59,158 nt of DNA from Chromobacterium vaccinii (GCF_000971335.1 NZ_JZJL01000031.1:1-59158), one strand, 5' to 3'. Positions 36,201-44,424 are shown, counted from the stretch's first letter. Numbers and translations are program-made. Notes: a model not told the origin generated them from the letters alone.

Positions 36201-36528
36201 CAATACCACCATCCCGCCCAACAACAACGCGTCGTCGTGCACGGTATCGTCCGCCACCGGCTTCACCATGTCGCTGAACCCGAAAACCGGCGGCGCCACC
36301 GCGCGCTCCTATTACGCCAACGATTCCGGCAATTTCAACGGCATCAGCGGCAGCGTGATAGACGGCATCGCGGTCAATATGGCCGGTTCGCCCAGCGTGG
36401 TCAGCTTCCAGAGCAACTATTTCGCTATCGGCAGCAGCATCAGCGGCGGCCCGGTCGCCACTCCGCCGCAACTCAATCCGGCCGCCTTCGACCTGCACGC
36501 CAGGCTGAACTGGATAGAACTGCGCTGA
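33238..36528 (+). CDS. pilY1: PilY1-type pilus tip adhesin with lectin-like N-terminal domain
   Basis: A 1096-aa secreted tip protein. The signal peptide ends near QTAGA. Residues from about 36 to 240 look like an L-type lectin fold (DGADGMSFFL and GIIGGYLGLGMDEYGNF). The C-terminal half is the PilY1 beta-propeller, with RDRDSVLGDLINSSPIWVG, NDGMLHGF and a calcium-binding loop DLDGDNIAD at about 766-774. PilY1 helps extend pili, adhere and sense surfaces. The ATG at 33238 overlaps the pilX stop; an alternative is 33244. It is rich in Ser, Thr and Asn. Confidence 0.9.
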   Translation: MTMRPDAPRLALSLAALLASSLWPQTAGAVTVSDNFTGGGAQLNWLVFGGACMTAGTGSGTIPACGSKDPSGNTQIGGYAGTLPDTSGNGALRLTNSSGSQSGAIVYNSLFPSGSGLQATFTSYTYDGDSGGSARDGADGMSFFLLTGIPSAVGSFGGSLGYSCSNVNSPYNGIIGGYLGLGMDEYGNFPNGGSSNDNTSSGPGAKPQNISLRGAGSVAASALASQFGGSFSASMVQSVCKTGKYGTQSVLNYPFISIPGTSGGVYQLPSSQPMANESATKRGQAVPISYKLKITPANLLSLWYSYNNGAYVPVITNYDINNTSVSGPLPSQITFGFAASTGASRNVHEISCFQAQPFTQSASSSGLNSQQTTLIRTGTQQYVASYHADNWWGSLASYALQGNTSTGQVSVASTATWDGSCVLTGGSCATTGASNMSAQTSRAILSWNGSQGIPFQWASLTSAQQTTLSPDGNGSARVSYLRGARGNEVTTLGSGLFRDRDSVLGDLINSSPIWVGSPQNSYANVWSDKLYPSASPAENATGAQSYPSYKSANLTRTNIVYNGGNDGMLHGFRSGANDSSGNYVATNNDGQEVLAYVPAAAQANTVQYSNPTYAHQYFVDATPAADDLFYGSGWHTWLVGGLGAGGQAMYMLDISNPANFSESNASSLVVSEINSGTLSCVNKSTCGNDLGYTFGTPVITRFHNGQWGAVFGNGYNSANGHAVIFIMLVGSNGAPSFYELDTGSGSANDPSGAGGKNGIYYTTVADLDGDNIADYIYAGDLFGNVWRFDVTGSTPSSWAVSQFGKVAASPLFTAQYTYCTSAQISAGSCTPSLQPITSKLLVTSIPTGGANPRVLVSFGTGQKIPFTTSSADIYAGGTQSLYGVWDWDMSGWNTLVGQSAYYSQAAPTGGLTVRPSNLTAQTVAASYSSTLGSVQGYRALSNNTVCWQGGGACSPSTSNTSYGWLLNLPGSGEQVIYNPVSQLGTFTVNTTIPPNNNASSCTVSSATGFTMSLNPKTGGATARSYYANDSGNFNGISGSVIDGIAVNMAGSPSVVSFQSNYFAIGSSISGGPVATPPQLNPAAFDLHARLNWIELR

Positions 36529-36547
36529 GCCTCCAAGAGACGGAACC

Positions 36548-36982
36548 ATGAAAAAAAAACCTGAAGGATTTTCCCTGCTGGAACTGGTGATCACGTTGGC
36601 GGTGCTGGCCCTGCTGGTTTCCATCGCCCTGCCCTCGTACCGCAACTTCATGATGCAATCCAACCGCACCGCGGCCAAAACCGCGCTGCAAGACCTGGCC
36701 AGCCGCCAGGAAAGCTATTTTTCCACCAACAACAACTACGCCAGCCAACTGGCCACCCTGGGCTACGCCAGCGGCACGGTCTATGTGCCCGGCAACGGCA
36801 ACAATCTGTATGCGCTCTCCATCGCAAACACAACGGCCAGCACCTTCGCACTGAACGCCGCGCCCCAAGGCAGCCAGGCCCAGGACAGTTGCCAGACCTA
36901 CCAGCTGGACAATCTGGGCAACCAGAGCAATATCGTCAACGGCTCCAACGGAACCACGCTGAGCGTCAGCGGCTGCTGGTGA
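36548..36982 (+). CDS. pilE: PilE-type minor pilin
   Basis: A 144-aa pilin with signal MKKKPEG/FSLLELVITLAVLALLVSIALPSY: G-F site, E5 and the hydrophobic helix. After the helix comes QSNRTAAKTALQDLASRQESYFSTNNNYAS, a hallmark of the PilE minor-pilin family that follows pilY1. Two cysteines (DSCQ and SGCW) probably form the C-terminal disulfide. It is the last gene of the cluster and is followed by a strong terminator. Confidence 0.9.
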   Translation: MKKKPEGFSLLELVITLAVLALLVSIALPSYRNFMMQSNRTAAKTALQDLASRQESYFSTNNNYASQLATLGYASGTVYVPGNGNNLYALSIANTTASTFALNAAPQGSQAQDSCQTYQLDNLGNQSNIVNGSNGTTLSVSGCW

Positions 36983-36994
36983 CCGGCAAAACAA

Positions 36995-37017
36995 AACGGC
37001 GCCCGATGGGCGCCGTT
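36995..37017. terminator. Terminator between pilE and the convergent acyl-CoA-binding gene
   Basis: A perfect 10-bp stem AACGGCGCCC/GGGCGCCGTT with a GAT loop, flanked on the left by an A-rich stretch that gives T residues on the minus strand. Probably works in both directions. Confidence 0.75.
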
Positions 37018-37043
37018 CGGCTTGATGAAGGACAGGCTCCGGC

Positions 37044-37304
37044 TCAGTCGGCCAGCAGCTTGTTCACCACGTCTACGTATTCCTGCATGGCCGCGGCGCC
37101 ATCCTTGCCCTTCAGCTTTTCCCAGGCGTCGAACTTAGCGCGGTTGATGAAGTCCATCATGCCCGGACGCTCGCCGGCGGCGTCGCCTTCGGTCGCCTGC
37201 TTGAACAGCGCGTACAGTTGCAGCAGGGTCTGGTTGTCCGGACGCTCGGACAAGGTCTTGACGTCGGCCTGGGCCTGAGTGAAGAGAGTCTGCAGATCAG
37301 ACAT
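37044..37304 (-). CDS. Acyl-CoA-binding protein
   Basis: An 86-aa four-helix ACBP that binds and buffers long-chain acyl-CoA in the cytosol. The signature YALFKQATEGD and the acyl-CoA-contacting KFDAWEKLKGKD are present in order. The frame is open to 37409, but the ATG at 37304 gives the standard size and start (MSDLQTLFTQAQADV). ACBP is scattered in bacteria and does not usually occur in operons. Confidence 0.92.
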   Translation of the reverse strand: MSDLQTLFTQAQADVKTLSERPDNQTLLQLYALFKQATEGDAAGERPGMMDFINRAKFDAWEKLKGKDGAAAMQEYVDVVNKLLAD

Positions 37305-37405
37305 GGCGTTTCCTTTGTCGATTGCCGGGACGGTTGGCTCCGTCCCTGGCGGTGTTAGCCCTCCGGCATGCGCCGGAACGGGGGACAATGTAGCATGAAG
37401 CGGAC

Positions 37406-37981
37406 TCAATGCGACAGTGGCGGCGGCGCATCCGCCTGCGGCTCTATCCGTATCCGCTTGTAGCTTTTCACCGCCCGCCCGTCCTTGCGCGCGGGTTGGT
37501 AATCCGCGCCGCGGAAAACCGGGGCGATGGCATCGGCCAGCTTGGCGTCCACCTCGCCCTCGAAGCGCACCGCGTCCACCCTGCCTCCGGCGCCGATGAA
37601 CACCAGCACCTCGATCGGCTGCGATGGGCCGTTCAAGGCCACGTCCGGCAGCGCGATGCGGCCGCGCTCCTGCGCCAGCTGGTCCAGCTCCCGCGCCGGA
37701 TAATAGATGTCGGCGCCCAGACGCAGCCTGTCATCGCCGATGTCCTCCGGCGCCATGTCGTCAGCATCCGGCTTGGGCGCTTCGGCCACCGGCGGCGCGA
37801 TCGGCGGCGGCTCGGCGGCCGCCGGAGCGGGCTCTCCCCGCAGCCTCACCCGCATCGCCTCGTGCCAGGAAGCCCATTGCCCGGGCCTCAGCGGCAGCCA
37901 CAGCACGGCCGCGTGGACAAGCAGCGACAGCCACAGCGCCAGCAGCAGCCGTTCCGTCGTGTTCCAACGCCGCATCTTCAT
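37406..37981 (-). CDS. TonB-like energy-transducer domain protein
   Basis: A 191-aa protein with one N-terminal membrane anchor (LLLALWLSLLVHAAVLWLPL). A proline/alanine-rich stretch follows (PAPAAAEPPPIAPPVAEAPKP). The C-terminal domain of about 70 residues has TonB-like features (PIEVLVFIGAGGRVDAVRFEG and YQPARKDGRAVKSYKRIRI). No exbB/exbD or receptor gene lies beside it, so it may be an accessory TonB or a cell-envelope linker. It lies 57 bp after dsbC, with a hairpin between. Confidence 0.6.
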   Translation of the reverse strand: MKMRRWNTTERLLLALWLSLLVHAAVLWLPLRPGQWASWHEAMRVRLRGEPAPAAAEPPPIAPPVAEAPKPDADDMAPEDIGDDRLRLGADIYYPARELDQLAQERGRIALPDVALNGPSQPIEVLVFIGAGGRVDAVRFEGEVDAKLADAIAPVFRGADYQPARKDGRAVKSYKRIRIEPQADAPPPLSH

Positions 37982-38005
37982 GCCCGTTTCGCGCCGTTCG
38001 CCATC

Positions 38006-38028
38006 AAAAACGGGACCACCGGTCCCGT
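38006..38028 (-). terminator. Terminator after dsbC
   Basis: A perfect 8-bp stem ACGGGACC/GGTCCCGT with a 3-nt loop, followed on the minus strand by TTTTT. It separates dsbC from the TonB-like gene. Confidence 0.75.
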
Positions 38029-38037
38029 CTTGTTGGC

Positions 38038-38769
38038 TTACTTGGCGTTCAGCAGCTGCTCGATGTCGTCGCCGCCGATGGCGCCCGGCACCATGCGGCC
38101 ATTGGCGAACACCAGCGCCGGCGTGCCGGTGATGCCCATCTTCTCGCCCAGCGCCTGGATCTTCTCCAGCGGCGTGTCGCAGTTGTCCGGACCGGTCAGC
38201 GGCTTGCCGTCTCGCATGAAGGCGGTCCAGGCGGCGGCCTTGTCGGCCGAGCACCAGATCTGCTTGGACTTGCGCATCGCGTCCGGGTGCAACTGGGTCA
38301 GCGGGTACAGGAAGGTGTAGATGGTGACGTTGTCGATGTCCTTCAGGCTCTCGCGCTCCAGCTTCTTGCAGAACGGGCAGTCAGGATCGGTGAACACCGC
38401 CATCTTGCGCTCGCCCTTGCCGCGCACATCCTTGAACGCGTACTGGAACGGCAGCGCGTTGAAGTCCACCTTGGACAGCTCGGCCATCTTCTTCTCGGTC
38501 AGGCTTTCCTTGCTCTTGGTGTCGATCAGGTCGCCGACGAACAGATAGCTGGCGTCGCTGTTGACGTACACCACCTGGCGGCCGTCCACCACCAGCTCAT
38601 AGATGCCCTTGACCGGGGTGGCGCTGACGCTCTTCACCTGCTTGCCGGGGAAATGGCCGAGGAAGGCCTTCTTCACGTCTTCGACATTGCCGCCGGCGGC
38701 CTGGGAGCATGCGGCCAGCGACATCAGCATCGCGCTGGACAGGGCCAGCGTTTTCATTCTCTTGTTCAT
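38038..38769 (-). CDS. dsbC: DsbC-family disulfide isomerase, predicted lipoprotein
   Basis: A 243-aa periplasmic thioredoxin-fold isomerase. The dimerisation domain (GIYELVVDGRQVVYVNSDASYLFVGDLID) is followed by the catalytic domain with C131-P-F-C134 in FTDPDCPFCKKLE. The cis-proline is in GTPALVFANG, and a second cysteine pair (IWC and DNC) is also present. The N-terminus MNKRMKTLALSSAMLMSLAAC contains a lipobox (LAAC) with Cys21 and serine at +2, suggesting an outer-membrane-anchored lipoprotein; E. coli DsbC is soluble. Last gene of the pepP-ubiH-dsbC cluster. Confidence 0.92.
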   Translation of the reverse strand: MNKRMKTLALSSAMLMSLAACSQAAGGNVEDVKKAFLGHFPGKQVKSVSATPVKGIYELVVDGRQVVYVNSDASYLFVGDLIDTKSKESLTEKKMAELSKVDFNALPFQYAFKDVRGKGERKMAVFTDPDCPFCKKLERESLKDIDNVTIYTFLYPLTQLHPDAMRKSKQIWCSADKAAAWTAFMRDGKPLTGPDNCDTPLEKIQALGEKMGITGTPALVFANGRMVPGAIGGDDIEQLLNAK

Positions 38770-38789
38770 CGATCAGGGGTCCTTTGGGA

Positions 38790-39941
38790 TCAGTATCCAA
38801 TCGCCTGTCTGGCGAACTGCCGTTTCAGCGGAGTCATGCAGTTGGTCAAAGACAGGCCGGTATTGCGCAGCCATGGCAGACCAGGCAGTTTCGCATGGAA
38901 TAGCCGGTACAAGCCATCGCAGCCGAGTTGCATGGCGGCCACCGCCTCGCGGCGCTGGCGCTGGTAGCGGCGCAGCAGCATCCAGTCGCCGCAATCGGGC
39001 GCGGCGTCCAGCAGGCCAGCCAGTTGCGCGGCGTCCTGGAAGCCCAGGTTGACGCCCTGCCCGGCCAGCGGATGGACGGTGTGGGCGGCGTCGCCGATCA
39101 GCGCCACCCGCTCGGCCGCCACCGCCTCCGGCTGGATCAGCCGCAAGGGAAAGGCCGCGGCGTCGGTCAGGGTGGCAAACGCGCCCAGTTGCCGTCCGCC
39201 GGCCTCGGCCACCCGCGCGGCCAAGTCCTCCGGCGACAGTTGCAGCAGCGACTGCGGATCAGGAGTGGACCAGACCATCGATATTCGGTTCCCGGCCATC
39301 GGCAGCCAGGCGAGAATGCTGTCGCCGAAGAACCATTGCCGCGCGATGCCCTGATGCGGCAGCTCGCAGGCGAAATTAGCGACCACGCCGCTCTGGCCAT
39401 AGGGTTTGACGCTGGCCTTCAAGCCCAGCTGCTCCCTCACCCAGGAGTTGGCCCCGTCGGCCCCCACCAGCAGCTCGGCCGCCAGTTCTCGGCCATCCTC
39501 CAGTGTCAGCCGGGCTTCGCCCGGCGTCGTGGCCAGCGCCTTGGCGCGCGCGCCGGTGATCAGCTCCGCGCCGCTGTCGCGCAGCTGGGCCCACAGCGAG
39601 GCCAGCAGCCAGCGGTTCTCCACGATCCAGGCCAGCGCGTCGGCATCTGCGTCGCGGGCAGAGAACGAAATCCGCCCGCCGGCGTCGCCGCGCACGTCCA
39701 TCGAGGCGATGGTGCCGATCCGCGCCATGTCCGGCCAAGCGCCCATGCCCTCCAGGAAACGACGGTTGGCCGGGCTGACCGCGTAAATGCGCGCGTCCCA
39801 GCCTTGCTCCAGTCCATCGGCAGCCGGCTCGCCGGCCTCCAGCAACGCCACCCGTTTGCCGGCGCGCGCCAGCGCAAGCGCCAAGCTGGCGCCGACCAGG
39901 CCGCCGCCGACGATGACCGCTCGATATTTGTCGTAACGCAT
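38790..39941 (-). CDS. FAD-dependent ubiquinone-biosynthesis hydroxylase (UbiH/UbiF/UbiI family)
   Basis: A 383-aa flavin monooxygenase that hydroxylates the quinone ring during ubiquinone synthesis. It has the FAD motif AVIVGGGLVGASLALALARAG, the ring-hydroxylase DG motif (LLVGADGANSWVREQL) and the second FAD motif (RVALIGDAAHTVHPLAGQGVNLGFQDA). The frame opens at 39968, but GGGGA precedes the ATG at 39941. It follows ubiH by 4 bp and corresponds in position to visC/ubiI of E. coli. Which ring carbon it hydroxylates is not determinable. Confidence 0.88.
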   Translation of the reverse strand: MRYDKYRAVIVGGGLVGASLALALARAGKRVALLEAGEPAADGLEQGWDARIYAVSPANRRFLEGMGAWPDMARIGTIASMDVRGDAGGRISFSARDADADALAWIVENRWLLASLWAQLRDSGAELITGARAKALATTPGEARLTLEDGRELAAELLVGADGANSWVREQLGLKASVKPYGQSGVVANFACELPHQGIARQWFFGDSILAWLPMAGNRISMVWSTPDPQSLLQLSPEDLAARVAEAGGRQLGAFATLTDAAAFPLRLIQPEAVAAERVALIGDAAHTVHPLAGQGVNLGFQDAAQLAGLLDAAPDCGDWMLLRRYQRQRREAVAAMQLGCDGLYRLFHAKLPGLPWLRNTGLSLTNCMTPLKRQFARQAIGY

Positions 39942-39945
39942 CCGT

Positions 39946-41115
39946 TTATCCCCGCACGCCGAATACAAGATGGCCGGCGAATTTGCGCCGCAAGGCCGGC
40001 AGCGCGTCCAGCGCCGTCATGCCGACGCCGCGCAGGCGGTTCAACAGCGGATGGTGGCCGTCGAACAGCTTGATCAAGCCATGGGTGAAACCGACCACCG
40101 CGCGGCTGTCCAGCTTACGCGAAGCGGCATAGCGCTTCAGCGCGCGCGCGTCGCCGGCATCGGCCGCGCCCTCCAGCGCCTCGGCCAGGCCGACCGCGTC
40201 GCGCAGGCCCAGATTCAGGCCCTGCGCCGCCACCGGGTGCATGGTCTGGGCGGCGTTGCCGATCAGCGCCACCCGGCCGCTCGCCACCTGGCTGGCCTGG
40301 CGCAGCGCCAGCGGGAAGGTGGCGCGCGGGCCGACCGACAGTATCCGGCCCTGGCGCTCGCCGAAGGCCTGCTGCAGCTCGCCGCGCAGCACCGCTTCGT
40401 CGGCGGCGGCCAGCCGCTCGGCGTCGGCCTGGCTGCGGGTCCACACCAGCATGTAGCGCTCGCCGTGCGGCAGCAGCGCGAATGGGCCGTCGTGGGCGAA
40501 ACGCTCGTAGGCCACACCCTGCGGCGGCAGCTCGGTCTCCACCTCCGCCAGCACCGCGCACTGATGGTAATCGTGGCTCAGCCGGCGGATGCCCGGCAGC
40601 GTTTCCGCCAGCGCGCCGCCCTCAGCCAGCACCAGCAGGCTGCCGGTCAGCAGCAAACGACCGTCCGGCGTGTCGACCTCGGCGCACGCGTACTGGCTCA
40701 GGCTCTTCACCGCCGTCACCCGGCATTGCCATCTCACCTGCACGCCTGCCTGCTCCAGCGCGCCGCCAAGCCCGGCGACCAGCGCCGGATAGTCGACCAC
40801 CGCGCCCAGATGCGGCAGATCCAGATCTTCCCGATCCAGACGGGTGCGGCCGCAACTGCCCTGCTGCGACACGTGGACGGTGTCTATCGCCGTCGCCGGC
40901 AGATCGGCCGGCCAGGCGCCGGCGTCTTCCAGCAGGCCGCGGCTGTGCCAGGACAGCGCCAGCGCGCGGGCATCGCGCACCTCGGCGTCTCTCGCCCTCG
41001 CCTCCAGCAGCATCACGCTGCGCCCCTGCCGCGCCAGCCTCAAGGCGGCCAGCGCGCCCACCGGGCCGCCGCCGACGATCAGGACGTCGGCGTGTTCGCT
41101 CATTCGTTCATCCAT
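39946..41115 (-). CDS. ubiH: 2-polyprenyl-6-methoxyphenol hydroxylase UbiH
   Basis: A 389-aa FAD monooxygenase of the same family. It has the FAD motif DVLIVGGGPVGALAALRLARQG and VALIGNAAQTMHPVAAQGLNLGLRDA. It sits directly after pepP, matching the pepP-ubiH-visC order of E. coli. The ATG at 41115 has GGGGAG, provided by the end of pepP, 8 nt upstream; the ATG at 41103 is an alternative. In the middle motif LLVLAEGGAL the aspartate of the usual DG motif is a glutamate, a modest departure. Confidence 0.85.
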   Translation of the reverse strand: MDERMSEHADVLIVGGGPVGALAALRLARQGRSVMLLEARARDAEVRDARALALSWHSRGLLEDAGAWPADLPATAIDTVHVSQQGSCGRTRLDREDLDLPHLGAVVDYPALVAGLGGALEQAGVQVRWQCRVTAVKSLSQYACAEVDTPDGRLLLTGSLLVLAEGGALAETLPGIRRLSHDYHQCAVLAEVETELPPQGVAYERFAHDGPFALLPHGERYMLVWTRSQADAERLAAADEAVLRGELQQAFGERQGRILSVGPRATFPLALRQASQVASGRVALIGNAAQTMHPVAAQGLNLGLRDAVGLAEALEGAADAGDARALKRYAASRKLDSRAVVGFTHGLIKLFDGHHPLLNRLRGVGMTALDALPALRRKFAGHLVFGVRG

Positions 41116-41120
41116 CGATC

Positions 41121-42416
41121 TCACTCCCCGCGCATCAGCGCCTCGATCTCCGCCACCGTCTTGGGCGCCGCCGCGGTGTATACCTCGTTGCCGTCCGCCG
41201 TCACCAGCACATTGTCCTCGATGCGCACGCCTACGCCATGGAACGCCTCCGGCACGCCAGGCGCCGGCCGGATGTACAGGCCCGGCTCTATCGTCGTGCA
41301 CATGCCCGGCTGATAGCCGCGCCATTGCCCGTCCTGCTTGCGCTGGCCAACGTCGTGCACGTCCAGGCCGATCAGGTGGCCGATGCCGTGCATGTAGAAC
41401 TGGCGGTAGGCGCCGGACTCGATCACGCTGTCCGCGGTGCCGGCCAGCAAGCCCAGATCCACCATCCCCTGCGCCAGGACCGCCAGCGCGGCGTCCGACG
41501 GCGCGTGCCACACCGCGCCCGGCTTCACCGCGGCGATGCCTGCCAGCTGCGCCGCCAGCACGATCTCGTAGACGTCGCGCTGCGGGCCGCTGAAGCGGCC
41601 GTTGGCCGGAAAGGTGCGGGTGATGTCGCCGGCGTAGCCGCGGTATTCGCAGCCGGCGTCGATCAGCAGCAGCTCGCCGTCGCTTATCCGCGTGTTGTTG
41701 GCCACGTAGTGCAGCGTGCAGGCGTTGATCCCGGCGGCGACGATGCTTTCGTACGCTGTCTGGCGGGCGCCGTGGCCGACGAAAACGTGCAGCAGCTCCG
41801 CCTCCAACTGGTATTCATGCATGCCGGGACGCGCGGCGCGCATCGCCCGCACGTGGCCGGCGGCGGAAATTTCGCCGGCGCGGCGCAACAGCGCGATCTC
41901 AGCCTCGTCCTTGACCATGCGCATCTCGTCCAGCAGCGCGCGCAGGTCGCCGTAATGCGCGGGCGGACGGGCGCCGGCGCGCGCGCGGCCGCGCACCGCG
42001 TCCAGCCATAGGTTGACGCGGCGGTCGAAAGCCTCGTCGTGGCCCAGCGGCCACCACAGCTGGCCGCAGTCCGCCAGCAGATCGGGAATCCGCTCGGCCA
42101 TTTCGGCCAGCGGATAGGCTTCGTCGAAGCCGAAGACTTCCCTCGCGCCGTCGGGGCCATGGCGGAAGCCGTCCCAGATTTCCATTTCCGGATTGCGGTC
42201 GCGACAGAACAGCACCGACTTGCCGCTGCGGCCATCCAGCAGCAACACGGCTTCCGGCTCTTCGAAACCGGTCAGGTGCAGAAAATAGCTGTCGGCGCGG
42301 TAGGGATAGTGGTTGTCGGCATTGCGCACCGCTATCGTCGCGGTGGGCAACAAGGCGACGCCGTCGCCTATCTGGGCCAACAAGCGCTTGCGGCGCTCGG
42401 CGTGCGGCTGGTGCAT
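41121..42416 (-). CDS. pepP: Xaa-Pro aminopeptidase (aminopeptidase P)
   Basis: A 431-aa pita-bread metallopeptidase that removes N-terminal residues preceding proline. The dinuclear manganese ligands are visible: two aspartates in LLIDAGCEYRGYAGDITRTF, histidine in YMHGIGHLIGLDVHD, and glutamates in TIEPGLYI and GVRIEDNVLV. The N-terminal creatinase-like domain has ADNHYPYRADSYFLHLTGF. The frame is open to 42491, but the ATG at 42416 gives the conserved MHQPHAERRKRLL start. It leads the pepP-ubiH operon. Confidence 0.93.
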   Translation of the reverse strand: MHQPHAERRKRLLAQIGDGVALLPTATIAVRNADNHYPYRADSYFLHLTGFEEPEAVLLLDGRSGKSVLFCRDRNPEMEIWDGFRHGPDGAREVFGFDEAYPLAEMAERIPDLLADCGQLWWPLGHDEAFDRRVNLWLDAVRGRARAGARPPAHYGDLRALLDEMRMVKDEAEIALLRRAGEISAAGHVRAMRAARPGMHEYQLEAELLHVFVGHGARQTAYESIVAAGINACTLHYVANNTRISDGELLLIDAGCEYRGYAGDITRTFPANGRFSGPQRDVYEIVLAAQLAGIAAVKPGAVWHAPSDAALAVLAQGMVDLGLLAGTADSVIESGAYRQFYMHGIGHLIGLDVHDVGQRKQDGQWRGYQPGMCTTIEPGLYIRPAPGVPEAFHGVGVRIEDNVLVTADGNEVYTAAAPKTVAEIEALMRGE

Positions 42417-42507
42417 GGGCAATGAAATCCTTGCGGAAACGGGACCTGCGGAACAAGCCGCCAGTTTACACCGCCCGCGCCCGCGGCCCAAGCCGCGCGG
42501 ACATGAA

Positions 42508-42530
42508 AAAACCCGGCCGGGCCGGGTTTT
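42508..42530 (-). terminator. Terminator of yebC
   Basis: AAAACCCGGC pairs with GCCGGGTTTT around a short loop; T residues follow on either strand. It lies 20 bp after the yebC stop. Confidence 0.8.
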
Positions 42531-42549
42531 CGCTGCGGACGGGAACGGC

Positions 42550-43275
42550 TTATTCGCCGATCACCACCGAGGTATATACATCTTGCACGTCGTCCAGATC
42601 TTCCAGCGCGTCCAGCAGCTTCTGCATGCGGGCGGCTTCGTCGCCGGTCAGCTCGGTTTCGTTCTCGGCGCGCATGGTCACTTCGCCCATCTCGGACTTG
42701 AAGCCCTTGGCTTCCAGCGCGTCCTTGACGTCGGAGAATTCGTACGGGCCGGTGATGACTTCGATCGAGCCATCGTCATTGCTGACCACGTCCTCGGCGC
42801 CGGCTTCCAGCGCCGCCTCCATCAAGGCGTCCTCATCCACGCCCGGCGCGAACACCAGGTAGCCGCAATGCTTGAACTGGAAGGACACGCAGCCGTCGGT
42901 GCCCATATTGCCGCCGTACTTGGAGAAGGCGTGGCGCACATCGGCCACGGTGCGGGTCTTGTTGTCGGTCAGACAGTCCACCATCACCGCCGCGCCGCCG
43001 ATGCCGTAGCCTTCGTAGCGGCACTCGACATAATCGACGCCGTCCAGCTGGCCGGTGCCGCGCTTGATCGCGTTCTCGATATTGTCCTTGGGCATGGACT
43101 CGGCCTTGGCCTTGTCCACCGCCAGGCGCAGACGCGGGTTCATGTTGACATCGCCTCCGCCCATCTTGGCCGCGACGGTGATTTCCTTGATCAGGCGGGT
43201 GAAGATCTTGCCACGTTTGGCATCCTGGCGACCCTTGCGGTGCTGGATGTTAGCCCATTTGCTGTGACCTGCCAT
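42550..43275 (-). CDS. yebC: YebC/PmpR-family protein
   Basis: A 241-aa TACO1/YebC-family protein. The N-terminus [32 protein letters not shown] and the block [27 protein letters not shown] are near-universal in the family. Members were long viewed as DNA-binding regulators; recent work ties YebC to relieving ribosome stalling at polyproline. The frame opens at 43323, but the ATG at 43275 is the conserved start. It lies 103 bp downstream of fliR. Confidence 0.95.
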   Translation of the reverse strand: MAGHSKWANIQHRKGRQDAKRGKIFTRLIKEITVAAKMGGGDVNMNPRLRLAVDKAKAESMPKDNIENAIKRGTGQLDGVDYVECRYEGYGIGGAAVMVDCLTDNKTRTVADVRHAFSKYGGNMGTDGCVSFQFKHCGYLVFAPGVDEDALMEAALEAGAEDVVSNDDGSIEVITGPYEFSDVKDALEAKGFKSEMGEVTMRAENETELTGDEAARMQKLLDALEDLDDVQDVYTSVVIGE

Positions 43276-43378
43276 ATTTGCCTCTGTGCGTTGTCTGGCC
43301 CCGGCGGCGCGCCGGAGCGTCAATCAAAATTGGCGGTATTCTAGCAGAAAGCCGTCCGGCTTTACGAGACGCGCCCGG

Positions 43379-44155
43379 CTACTTGGCCTGCAGCATCCGC
43401 AACATCATGTCAAAGCCGATCTGGTACATGCGCTCTATCACCGGGATCATCATCGGCAGCGTCATGTACAGCGTGCAGAAGCCTATCATGATGGTCAGCG
43501 GAAAGCCGAAAGAGAAGATGTTGAACTGCGGCGCCGCCCGCGTCATCACGCCGATGGCCAGGTTGGTGATCAGCAGCGCGCCGATGATGGGCATCGCCAG
43601 CCACACCCCCCACTCGACCAGATGCCCCCCCCACAAGACCAGCGCCTTGATGCCCTGCGCCGGCATGGCCATGCCAATCGGCAGCACCTGGAAACTGTGC
43701 ACCAGCGCGCTCAGCACCACGTGGTGACCGTCGAAGGCGAGGAAAAGGAAAAAGGTGAGCAAGGATAGCATCTGCGACAGCACCGGCACCTGGGCGGCAT
43801 GGACCGGGTCATAGAACATCGCGAAGCCCAGGCCGGTCTGCGCGCCGATGATGAAGCCGGTCAGCTCCACCGCGCTGATCACGATGCGCATCACGAAGCC
43901 CATGGACAGGCCGATCAGCAGTTGTTGCACCAGGATGGCGATGCCTTCGGCCGATACCAGCGGCACAGCGGGCAGCGGCGGCAACAGCGGCGACAGGATC
44001 ACGGTCAGGATCAGCGCGAACCCGACCTTGAAGCTGCGCGGCACGCCGCGGTAGGCGAAGATGGGTTCCGTCAGGAACAAGCCGACGATGCGCGCGAACG
44101 GCCAGGCGAAGACGCCGACCCAGGCATTGATCTGGATATCGCTGATCGCCAGCAT
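43379..44155 (-). CDS. fliR: Flagellar export gate protein FliR
   Basis: A 258-aa polytopic membrane protein of the flagellar type III export gate. FARIVGLFLTEPIFAYRGVPRSFKVGFAL at the N-terminus and IGAQTGLGFAMFYDP in the middle are FliR signatures. About six hydrophobic helices are visible. It starts on the fliQ stop codon and is the last flagellar gene of the operon. Confidence 0.95.
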   Translation of the reverse strand: MLAISDIQINAWVGVFAWPFARIVGLFLTEPIFAYRGVPRSFKVGFALILTVILSPLLPPLPAVPLVSAEGIAILVQQLLIGLSMGFVMRIVISAVELTGFIIGAQTGLGFAMFYDPVHAAQVPVLSQMLSLLTFFLFLAFDGHHVVLSALVHSFQVLPIGMAMPAQGIKALVLWGGHLVEWGVWLAMPIIGALLITNLAIGVMTRAAPQFNIFSFGFPLTIMIGFCTLYMTLPMMIPVIERMYQIGFDMMLRMLQAK

Positions 44156-44424
44156 CAGCCGATCACGCCAGGTATGCTCTGGAACAACCTGGTTGTGTAT
44201 TCAATCAGGGTGTTCAGCATCCACGGACCGGCCAGCACCAGCACCAGGAACATCGCCAGCAGCTTGGGGATGAAGGTCAGCGTCATTTCATTGATCTGCG
44301 TGGCGGCCTGCAGGATGCTGATCAGCAGGCCCACCAGCAGCGATGTCAGCAGCACCGGCGCCGACACGATGATCAGGATGTACAGCGCGTTCTGCACGAT
44401 GCTGATGATCAGTTCCGGACTCAT
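44155..44424 (-). CDS. fliQ: Flagellar export gate protein FliQ
   Basis: An 89-aa protein with two transmembrane hairpin helices. It begins [26 protein letters not shown] and continues with GLLISILQAATQINEMTLTFIPK, both typical of FliQ, a subunit of the FliPQR export channel. It overlaps the preceding GNAT gene by 4 bp and fliR by 1 bp. Confidence 0.95.
   Translation of the reverse strand: MSPELIISIVQNALYILIIVSAPVLLTSLLVGLLISILQAATQINEMTLTFIPKLLAMFLVLVLAGPWMLNTLIEYTTRLFQSIPGVIG

Noticed and set aside
33295-36678. 1127-codon open frame antisense to pilY1
   Set aside because: Ala/Gly/Val-rich low-complexity shadow of a GC-rich gene with no ribosome site or recognisable motif.
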